DNA of 8,598 bases from Bacillota bacterium (GTDB lineage Bacteria > Bacillota > Clostridia > Tissierellales > Sporanaerobacteraceae): assembly GCA_029779375.1 (NCBI GenBank), contig JAKPAR010000254.1:1-8598 (forward strand), read 5' to 3'. The position numbers and the translations under genes were made by a program. A model generated the notes under the pieces. The model was not told where the DNA came from. It ran no database searches and saw only the letters and a program-made list of their open reading frames with translations. Below, one piece after another: positions 1 to 5,090 of this stretch (position 1 is its first letter; each line of letters starts with the position of its first letter).

Positions 1-311
1 ATACTTCCTTTTTTTTGAGTCTCGATTTCTTTTTTGCATTCCCTGATAGTATGCCTAGAAACCTTAAATCCCATATCATTTACTTTTTGAGTCAAGTCTC
101 TTTCTGAAATATTTTCATTCTTCTCCAATATAGAATTTACCACATCAACTAGATTGTTCATCCTTCTTTCTCTGGAATTTGGTATGCCCAACTCATTTCG
201 CAAGTTTGTTACCAATTCTCTGCTCACTTGAAGAAGATCTGAAATTTGTTCATCTGTATAAGGATTTTTTTTATCTTCTCTTTCTATTAGTCTTTTTAAT
301 TTTTCTTTCAT
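1..311 (-). CDS. N-terminal part of a helix-turn-helix regulator, probably sigma-54-linked (cut by window edge)
   Basis: An open frame of 103 codons runs from ATG at 311 off the left edge with no stop. It is rich in Lys, Glu and Arg, and has two helix-turn-helix-like stretches. Residues about 19-44 read like a winged-helix or HTH segment (TDEQISDLLQVSRELVTNLR), followed by SRERR. Residues about 67-95 (ISERDLTQKVNDMGFKVSRHTI) resemble the last DNA-binding part of RpoN, where an ARRTVAKYRE-like box is usual. The start is chosen because GUGAGG lies 9 nt upstream of ATG 311; the in-frame ATG at 320 abuts that same sequence. A full sigma-54 promoter lies just upstream. From memory of clostridial sigma-54-dependent activators, an AAA+ domain would be expected downstream, but that part is outside the window. 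That this is a DNA-binding protein is fairly sure; the sigma-54 activator identity is inference. Confidence 0.6.
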   Translation of the reverse strand, partial: MKEKLKRLIEREDKKNPYTDEQISDLLQVSRELVTNLRNELGIPNSRERRMNNLVDVVNSILEKNENISERDLTQKVNDMGFKVSRHTIRECKKEIETQKKGS

Positions 312-336
312 TCTTATCATCCTCACTTGTCATATA

Positions 337-353
337 TGCAATCATCGTGCCAA
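337..353 (-). promoter_or_regulatory. Sigma-54 (-24/-12) promoter for the left-end regulator
   Basis: On the minus strand the sequence is TTGGCACGATGATTGCA, which fits the sigma-54 consensus YTGGCACGRNNNTTGCW at every defined position. The -24 GG is at 351-350 and the -12 GC at 339-338. Counting 12 bases on puts the transcript start near 326, so the leader would be only about 15 nt, beginning at the GUGAGG that serves as ribosome binding site. It faces the partial regulator gene and is placed correctly for it. Such promoters need an AAA+ activator bound upstream. Confidence 0.85.
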
Positions 354-519
354 CATTATGAAACCATTTTCCAGGTTGAATTTTAAATATTTTTAACAGC
401 TATATAACATAAAAATCCACACTATAACTAATTGTACCATACTTTGTAACTATATATACCGCAATAGCTTACTAATTCAACCACTTTTTTCTGAAAGTAA
501 GGCATAAAAAAGAACCTAT
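354..519. other. Intergenic region upstream of the sigma-54 promoter, possible activator sites
   Basis: About 165 very AT-rich bases lie between the HAD gene and the sigma-54 promoter. No gene is seen on either strand. An imperfect dyad lies at 446-472: GTAACTAT at 446-453 against ATAGCTTAC at 464-472, with one extra base in one arm. Its centre is about 130 bases upstream of the predicted sigma-54 start, a usual distance for activator sites. Related CTATA-type words recur at 400-408 and 422-428. A 9-base inverted pair also occurs (GGTTGAATT at 374-382, AATTCAACC at 474-482). In DNA this AT-rich, such matches can arise by chance. No convincing terminator for the HAD gene was found here. Confidence 0.3.
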
Positions 520-1332
520 CTATTCTCCCCAGTATTTTTTGATAACGTAACTCACGCCATCTTCACTATTTGATAAAGTTATAAAATCTGCACTTTTTTT
601 AACAATACTTAATGCATTTTCCATTGCTATTCCCACACCTGCATATTCAATCATAGAAATATCATTTTCTCCATCTCCAATAGCTATTATTTCATCTCTA
701 CTTATACCATAGCTTTCTGCGATTTTAGCCATAGCATGTCCCTTGCTTGCTAAACTATTATATACTTCTAAAAAAAACGGAAGCGAAAACTCAGCCTTAA
801 TATCATCTTTATATGCTGATAAATTTTTTTCTTTAAACATAGTCAATATTTCGTTGTCTCCTGATTGCAATATTTTCCCTACATTTCCCCACAAATTGTT
901 TTTATCAAGAAATTCATATAAATTTCCTACTTCTTCTATTCCGCTAGTAGTATATTTTTCAAATAATTTAAATCTATCATCATCTTTATTGGATACATAT
1001 AGCTTATTCCTTATGAATACTACATTGTATATGTCTTTTTCTATACATATTTCAATTATTTCTCTTGTAACCTTAGAATCTATATTTTGTTCATATATTA
1101 CTTGTTCTCCTGTATAATCTGTAATTATAGCCCCATTAAATCCTACCAAGCAATCCTTTAATCCTACCTTTCTACCAATAAGGGCTATAGAAGAAGGCTC
1201 CCTTCCTGAAACCAATATGATTTTTACACCCTTATCTATCAGCTTATTTATATTTTCTATATTAGTTTTAGATACCTCATGATTTGGATCTAAAAGTGTA
1301 CCATCTAAGTCTAATGCAAGTATTTTGTACAT
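520..1332 (-). CDS. Cof-type HAD-IIB family phosphatase
   Basis: A 270-residue cytosolic hydrolase of the haloacid dehalogenase superfamily, the usual length for the Cof/YidA group. Motif I is DLDGT at residues 8-12, with nucleophile Asp8 and acid/base Asp10. Motif II is the Ser42 of VSGRE. Motif III is Lys197, within SKGHAMAK. Motif IV is GDGEND at 219-224, with Mg-binding acids Asp220 and Asp224. The region between motifs II and III (about 60-190) is the type IIB cap that sets substrate choice. Family members remove phosphate from sugar phosphates, flavin or pyridoxal phosphate and similar metabolites; the substrate here cannot be read from the sequence. The ATG has an AGGAGG (1344-1339) 6 nt upstream. 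Only 15 bases separate it from the stop of the flavoprotein gene, so the two form one operon. Confidence 0.93.
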   Translation of the reverse strand: MYKILALDLDGTLLDPNHEVSKTNIENINKLIDKGVKIILVSGREPSSIALIGRKVGLKDCLVGFNGAIITDYTGEQVIYEQNIDSKVTREIIEICIEKDIYNVVFIRNKLYVSNKDDDRFKLFEKYTTSGIEEVGNLYEFLDKNNLWGNVGKILQSGDNEILTMFKEKNLSAYKDDIKAEFSLPFFLEVYNSLASKGHAMAKIAESYGISRDEIIAIGDGENDISMIEYAGVGIAMENALSIVKKSADFITLSNSEDGVSYVIKKYWGE

Positions 1333-1347
1333 GTTTTTCCTCCTTTT

Positions 1348-2580
1348 TTAATCTAATGCTGCATTTAGCCCAGCTACATAGCCAGATGACCAGGCCCATT
1401 GAAGATTGAAGCCTCCGCAATCTCCATCTATATCAACTATTTCTCCAGCGAAATATAAACCCTTAATCAATTTAGATTCCATGGTTTTGCTGTCTATTTC
1501 ATTTGTATCTACCCCTCCAGCAGTAACTTGAGCATCAGCCCAAGATTTACTTCCAACTACCTGAAATCTCCAATCTGTCAAAACATCAGCTATTTTCTCT
1601 ATTTCCTCATTGGATAAATTTGCAACTTTTTTATCTTTATCAATATTTATTTCTCTTAAAATCACATTTATTAACCTTTTATTTATGAGCCCAATAAGAG
1701 CAATATCAATATTTTTTTTTGGCATATAGCTAAATCTCGTCTTCAAGTATTCAAACAATTCTTCTTTTTTCCTGCTGTTTATTATAGATATTTTAAGTAT
1801 TGGCTTTTCTCCTCTACTTAAAATTTCTAATGCACTCCTACTCAATTGCAATATTGGCGGACCCGATATGCCATAATTGGTAAATAAAATGTCCCCTGTA
1901 TCTTCTTTTATAACCTTTCCCTTATGTAAAAGAGTTGCTGTACCTACTACTTTCACTCCATCAATGGCCTTTAGAAAATCTCCCTCTAATTTCAATTGAA
2001 CCAATCCCGGAAATACTTCTACTATATTATGACCAAATTTTTTTGCTAAAGTATACCCATTCCCATCAGAACCAGAAGAAGGCATGGCTTTTCCACCTGT
2101 AGCCAATATAACTGCATCTGCATTTTTTGTTCTTCCATCCTCAAATGTTACTAAGAACTTTTTCTTAGCCTTCTCTATACTCTTTACATAAGCATCGCAT
2201 ACAATATCTACTCCAAGTTCTGCCAATTCATATCTTAAAACGTCTAGTACGCTTGATGCTTGAAAGGATAAAGGAAATACCTTCCCATTGTCTTCTATTG
2301 TATGAGCAATCCCTAGTCTTTCAAAAAAATCTATAGTTTCTTTTGCTCCAAATTGAGAAAGAGGACTGTATGCAAATTTTGAATTTTTCCCATGATAATT
2401 TTTAATATCTGTAAACACATTTGTATAATTGCATCTGCCATTTCCCGTAGCCAATATTTTTTTACCTACTCTTGCATTTCTTTCAAGAACAACTACATTT
2501 GCCCCTTGTCTTTTTGCTACAATTGCAGCCATCATACCAGCTGCTCCACCACCAACAACTATTATATTCTTAACTTTCAT
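1348..2580 (-). CDS. HI0933/BaiN-family FAD-dependent oxidoreductase
   Basis: A 410-residue flavoprotein, full length for the HI0933/YhiN (BaiN/RdsA, 'aminoacetone oxidase') family. The N-terminus is a Rossmann dinucleotide fold with GGGAAG at residues 10-15 and the ribose-binding Glu33 of VVLERN. The family hallmark GNGRCN lies at 46-51. The C-terminus carries the second FAD-contact region, with TAGGV and then GLYFAGEIVDIDGDCGGFN, as in other members. The protein is soluble, with no signal peptide. The family has been linked to bile-acid dehydroxylation and to aminoacetone oxidation in different organisms, so the physiological substrate is open. The ATG has AAGGAG (2593-2588) 7 nt upstream. 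It is the first gene of a two-gene unit with the HAD phosphatase, read from an extended -10 promoter just upstream. Confidence 0.92.
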   Translation of the reverse strand: MKVKNIIVVGGGAAGMMAAIVAKRQGANVVVLERNARVGKKILATGNGRCNYTNVFTDIKNYHGKNSKFAYSPLSQFGAKETIDFFERLGIAHTIEDNGKVFPLSFQASSVLDVLRYELAELGVDIVCDAYVKSIEKAKKKFLVTFEDGRTKNADAVILATGGKAMPSSGSDGNGYTLAKKFGHNIVEVFPGLVQLKLEGDFLKAIDGVKVVGTATLLHKGKVIKEDTGDILFTNYGISGPPILQLSRSALEILSRGEKPILKISIINSRKKEELFEYLKTRFSYMPKKNIDIALIGLINKRLINVILREINIDKDKKVANLSNEEIEKIADVLTDWRFQVVGSKSWADAQVTAGGVDTNEIDSKTMESKLIKGLYFAGEIVDIDGDCGGFNLQWAWSSGYVAGLNAALD

Positions 2581-2612
2581 AGCAAAACTCCTTTTAATTT
2601 TATCAATCTTTA

Positions 2613-2646
2613 TCTATTATATCAAAAAATAATATCTTTAAAACAA
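2613..2646 (-). promoter_or_regulatory. Extended -10 promoter for the flavoprotein/HAD operon
   Basis: On the minus strand TGATATAAT at 2624-2616 is a full extended -10 element (TG, one base, TATAAT). There is no good -35: the best is TTGTTT at 2646-2641 with a long 19-base spacer, which suits an extended -10 promoter. It overlaps the tail of the uraA terminator, so one unit ends and the next begins within a few dozen bases. A start near 2609 gives a leader of about 30 nt. Confidence 0.6.
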
Positions 2647-2686
2647 AAATAAAGATCTTCCCTAATTTAAAGGAAGACCTTTATTT
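2641..2686 (-). terminator. Intrinsic terminator of uraA
   Basis: The arm AAATAAAGGTCTTCC (2686-2672) pairs with its complement at 2661-2647 over 15 base pairs with a single G-U. The loop is 10 nt, and the 3' arm runs into a U-rich tail. It begins 15 bases after the uraA stop codon. Confidence 0.9.
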
Positions 2687-2701
2687 TATATTACTTATAT
2701 A

Positions 2702-3967
2702 TTATTTATTTACGTTTCTATTTAGCAATGCATTTAGCAACACACCTACTATAGCTGCAAAACTCAAACCTGAAATTTTTACACTTTCATTTATAGGTAT
2801 TCCTATAACTATTCCAAATTTCTTTTCTATTATACTACTGCTAAGACCTAAAACTATTATCGAAGACATAACTATTATATTCTTCCAATTGAACTTTACC
2901 TTATTATTTTTTATAGTCTGTACTCCTACTAAAGATATCATACTAAAAAGCATTATACTTATTCCGCCCATTACAGGTACTGGTATTGTATTTAAAAATG
3001 ATCCCACTTTTGAAACAAACCCCAGTGCTATAGCAAATACTGCTGCTAATCTTAAAGTAGATGGATCATAGTTTTTAGTTAGTGCAAGAACCCCTGTGTT
3101 TTCTCCATAAGTTGTATTTGCAGGTCCTCCTACAAGTGAAGCAGCCATAGTTGCAAGACCATCTCCAAGTAATGTCCTATTTAGTCCCGGATCTTCTATA
3201 AAATTCTTTCCTACTACTTGACCATTTGTAGTGATATCTCCTATATGTTCCATGAATACCGCTAGTACTACTGGTGCTATTATAGCGATAGCTCCTATAT
3301 CAAATTTAGGTGAATTGAAAGGTGGCAATGAAAACACTGGACTTTCCTTTACTAGATTTAAGTCTACTAAACCAAGTTTCAAGGATACCAAGTATCCAAC
3401 TATTACTCCAGTTAAAATAGCCAATTGCTTAAAAAATCCTTTTCCTTTAAAATTTACAAGTACTGCGACTCCCAATGTAATTCCTGCTACTAAAAAATTG
3501 TTGCTAGCCATATTTATTGCCGTTGGAACAAGATTCATTCCTATAACTATAATCATTGGTCCTACTACTTGTGAAGGAAGATATTTTTCTATTTTTTCTA
3601 CACCTATTTTCTTAATCAAGAAAGATATTATTACATATATAAGCCCTGCTACAAGCATTCCACCTTGTGCATAAGATAAATCTCCATTGTACATTTCTTT
3701 TACAGTTAAAATCACTGGTATAAAAGCAAAGGATGAACCTAAAAATACTGGTACTTTTCCCTTTGTACATAGGTGGAATATAAGTGTTCCCATTCCTGCT
3801 GAAAAAAGAGCTATGGATGGATTTAGACCTGTAAGCATTGGAACTAATACCGTAGCTCCAAACATAGCTATTAAATGTTGAAGTGCCAACACCACTTTTC
3901 TTGATGAACTTTTAAGACTTATTTCTTCTTTTGTATACACATTCTCTTTAATCACATTTTCAGTCAT
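2702..3967 (-). CDS. uraA: Uracil permease (NCS2 family, UraA type)
   Basis: A 421-residue polytopic membrane protein of the nucleobase-cation symporter-2 family, importing uracil with protons. The N-terminal stretch after about residue 24 reads LALQHLIAMFGATVLVP, very close to E. coli UraA, followed by FLGSSFAFIP. The substrate site is intact: Glu240 in VFMEHIGD and Glu289 in NTTYGENTGV correspond to the uracil-binding glutamates of E. coli UraA (241 and 290). About 14 hydrophobic segments are visible, matching the family fold, and the length is usual. The ATG follows AGGAGG (3980-3975) with 7 U bases between. The gene stands alone between its own promoter, with a PyrR-type leader, and a strong terminator. 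Regulation by PyrR, which responds to UMP, supports uracil over xanthine or another base as substrate. Confidence 0.95.
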   Translation of the reverse strand: MTENVIKENVYTKEEISLKSSSRKVVLALQHLIAMFGATVLVPMLTGLNPSIALFSAGMGTLIFHLCTKGKVPVFLGSSFAFIPVILTVKEMYNGDLSYAQGGMLVAGLIYVIISFLIKKIGVEKIEKYLPSQVVGPMIIVIGMNLVPTAINMASNNFLVAGITLGVAVLVNFKGKGFFKQLAILTGVIVGYLVSLKLGLVDLNLVKESPVFSLPPFNSPKFDIGAIAIIAPVVLAVFMEHIGDITTNGQVVGKNFIEDPGLNRTLLGDGLATMAASLVGGPANTTYGENTGVLALTKNYDPSTLRLAAVFAIALGFVSKVGSFLNTIPVPVMGGISIMLFSMISLVGVQTIKNNKVKFNWKNIIVMSSIIVLGLSSSIIEKKFGIVIGIPINESVKISGLSFAAIVGVLLNALLNRNVNK

Positions 3968-3968
3968 A

Positions 3969-4014
3969 AAAAAACCTCCTATTTTTAGTTTTAAGGAGAT
4001 TTTCTAATCTCCTT
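3969..4014 (-). promoter_or_regulatory. Mutually exclusive hairpins at the uraA ribosome binding site
   Basis: Two alternative structures share the segment at 4005-3993. Hairpin 1: AAGGAGATT (4014-4006) pairs with AATCTCCTT (4001-3993), 9 perfect pairs around a 4-nt loop. It leaves the Shine-Dalgarno free. Hairpin 2: AGAAAATCTCCT (4005-3994) pairs with AGGAGGTTTTTT (3980-3969), 12 pairs including two G-U, with a 13-nt loop. It buries the Shine-Dalgarno sequence and reaches almost to the ATG. The 5' arm of hairpin 1 overlaps the closing stem of the second PyrR loop, so PyrR binding should disfavour hairpin 1. Neither hairpin is followed by a U-run, so this is not a terminator. The pairing is read directly; the translational switch is inference. 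Confidence 0.6.
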
Positions 4015-4043
4015 TTTCAGCCTCACAGGACTGAGTTAAAAGG
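4011..4043 (-). promoter_or_regulatory. PyrR binding loop 2 (proximal to uraA)
   Basis: The RNA core AGUCCUGUGAGGCU (4032-4019) matches the PyrR consensus ARUCCNGNGAGGYU. CAGUC pairs with GGCUG around the loop CUGUGA, and a lower stem CCUUUU/AAAAGG (4043-4038 with 4016-4011) encloses a purine-rich bulge. The lower stem shares bases with the hairpin next to the uraA ribosome binding site. PyrR, an RNA-binding protein of Firmicutes, binds such loops when UMP is high. Confidence 0.88.
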
Positions 4044-4064
4044 TTCACAATATTTGATTGCAAT

Positions 4065-4095
4065 AAAAAACTTCTTGCAGCTAGCAAGAAGTTTT
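4065..4095 (-). terminator. PyrR-controlled attenuator in the uraA leader
   Basis: The arm AAAACTTCTTGC (4095-4084) pairs perfectly with GCAAGAAGTTTT (4078-4067) around a 5-nt loop, and the RNA ends in six U bases (4070-4065). An alternative antiterminator is visible. CUGGCAAGA, at the 3' side of PyrR loop 1 (4127-4119), pairs with UCUUGCUAG (4089-4081) over 9 pairs, and GUUUU at 4104-4100 pairs with AAAAC at 4095-4091. Forming these removes the terminator's 5' arm. PyrR-UMP holding loop 1 would prevent the antiterminator and stop transcription. Confidence 0.9.
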
Positions 4096-4113
4096 GTTTA
4101 AAACCCGTTCTAT

Positions 4114-4155
4114 CACAATCTTGCCAGTCTCACAGGACTGAGTTAAAGATTTGTG
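4114..4155 (-). promoter_or_regulatory. PyrR binding loop 1 (promoter-proximal)
   Basis: The RNA core AGUCCUGUGAGACU (4139-4126) fits the PyrR consensus except A for G at one paired position, which turns a G-U into an A-U pair. The upper stem CAGUC/GACUG is perfect around the loop CUGUGA. The lower stem is CACAAAUCUU (4155-4146) against AAGAUUGUG (4122-4114), with one bulged A. A 19-base exact repeat is shared with loop 2 (4129-4147 and 4022-4040). Its 3' strand is also the antiterminator strand for the following terminator. Confidence 0.9.
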
Positions 4156-4173
4156 TTCCTTTTTTTCTTTTCA

Positions 4174-4202
4174 ATTATAGCACCATATTCCCTTTATTGC
4201 AA
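4174..4202 (-). promoter_or_regulatory. Sigma-A type promoter of uraA
   Basis: On the minus strand, TTGCAA (4202-4197), a 17-base spacer and TATAAT (4179-4174) form a near-consensus housekeeping promoter. The start would be near 4167, giving a leader of about 200 nt that holds both PyrR loops. The -35 begins only 9 bases after the stop codon of the radical-SAM gene. The -35 lies inside the perfect palindrome TATTGCAATA (4195-4204). Confidence 0.85.
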
Positions 4203-4210
4203 TATTTATT

Positions 4211-5080
4211 TTACAATCTCCTAAATATTTCTTCCTCCTCAAGACCTTCCATTTTAAGTCCTTCTTCTATTTGTGCCAATATAAGATTTTTATCTTTATT
4301 TAATGTTCCTCCTAATGCTACATAATTGGAAGCGTGATTGCTTCTAAAAATACAATTATCCACATTTAACCTTTTTACAAATTCTCTAGTTTCCAAAAGA
4401 ACTTCTTTAGGAGTCAGCAATTTAAATTTTCCATTCAAAACATCATCATAAAATTCTGTCCCTTCTTCTACTAAAAGAGTTAATAACCCTATATAATCAG
4501 GATTCATTTCATTTACCACTCTAGCAGATTCCACTACATGTTCCATAGAATGTTCTTTCCCTCCAAGACCAGATATGAGAGTTATGGAAAGTAAAATATC
4601 TGCTTCTTTTATTTTTCTACCCGCAGCAATCATTTCAAAAGAATTGACTCCCTTTTTTATTTTTTCAAGAATTAAATCACTCCCAGATTCAACTCCAAGA
4701 TAAACAATTCCAAGACCTAATTTTCGTAGTTCTATAAGCTCTTTTGTACTCTTTCCAAGTATAGATTTAGGTGAACCATAAATTCCTACTCTCTTACATT
4801 CAGGGAAAATTGTTTTTATTGCTTCTAATATCTTTAACAATTCTTCCGTCTTTATAATCAATGCATCTCCATCAGCTAAAAATATTCTCTCTACTTTACT
4901 ATACTCTTGTCTTCCCAAAATTAAATCTTCTATTATGTCTTCAGTTTTTCTTATTCTAAAATTTTTTTCTTTATACATAGAACAAAAAGTACATCTATTT
5001 TGAGAACATCCTATAGTAGCCTGAACTATAAGGCTATATGCTTCACTAGGAGGTCTATAAACAGTTCCCTCATATCTCAT
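4211..5080 (-). CDS. Radical-SAM protein of unknown substrate
   Basis: A 289-residue protein with an iron-sulfur cluster motif near the N-terminus: GCSQNRCTFC with Cys25, Cys30 and Cys33, spacing Cx4Cx2C rather than the standard Cx3Cx2C. Further radical-SAM core features follow in order: FLADGDAL (strand 2 region), GVESGSD (the SAM-contacting GxxS region) and ISGLGG. A conserved-looking C-terminal RSNHASNYVALGGTL closes the core. No extra cobalamin, TRAM or SPASM domain is seen, so it is the core barrel only. The ATG at 5080 is preferred: GAGGUG lies 5 nt upstream and the nrdJ stop 10 bases before. A longer form from GTG 5113 would overlap nrdJ by 23 bases and has no ribosome binding site. 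It is probably co-transcribed with nrdJ. The opening MRYEGTVYRPPSEA is a pattern I recall from an uncharacterised family; the reaction is unknown. Confidence 0.85.
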   Translation of the reverse strand: MRYEGTVYRPPSEAYSLIVQATIGCSQNRCTFCSMYKEKNFRIRKTEDIIEDLILGRQEYSKVERIFLADGDALIIKTEELLKILEAIKTIFPECKRVGIYGSPKSILGKSTKELIELRKLGLGIVYLGVESGSDLILEKIKKGVNSFEMIAAGRKIKEADILLSITLISGLGGKEHSMEHVVESARVVNEMNPDYIGLLTLLVEEGTEFYDDVLNGKFKLLTPKEVLLETREFVKRLNVDNCIFRSNHASNYVALGGTLNKDKNLILAQIEEGLKMEGLEEEEIFRRL

Positions 5081-5090
5081 ATCTCCACCT

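Noticed and set aside
179..361. Plus-strand open frame for a hydrophobic 60-residue peptide
   Set aside because: It lies opposite the partial regulator gene and its sigma-54 promoter, has no ribosome binding site, and its hydrophobic look follows from the poly-pyrimidine strand opposite Lys/Glu-rich codons.
506..530. Weak hairpin plus U-run at the end of the HAD gene as a terminator
   Set aside because: Only four Watson-Crick pairs (AGAA/UUCU) plus G-U pairs, with the stop codon in the loop. The six U bases alone are not enough to claim a terminator.
3231..3674. 147-codon plus-strand open frame opposite uraA
   Set aside because: An antisense shadow of an unmistakable permease gene; no recognisable motif and no ribosome binding site.
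3993..4014. AAGGAGATT/AATCTCCTT hairpin as a second transcription terminator
   Set aside because: The stem is followed by AAAACUAAAAA rather than a U-run, so it cannot act as a normal intrinsic terminator. It is reported instead as part of a ribosome-binding-site switch.
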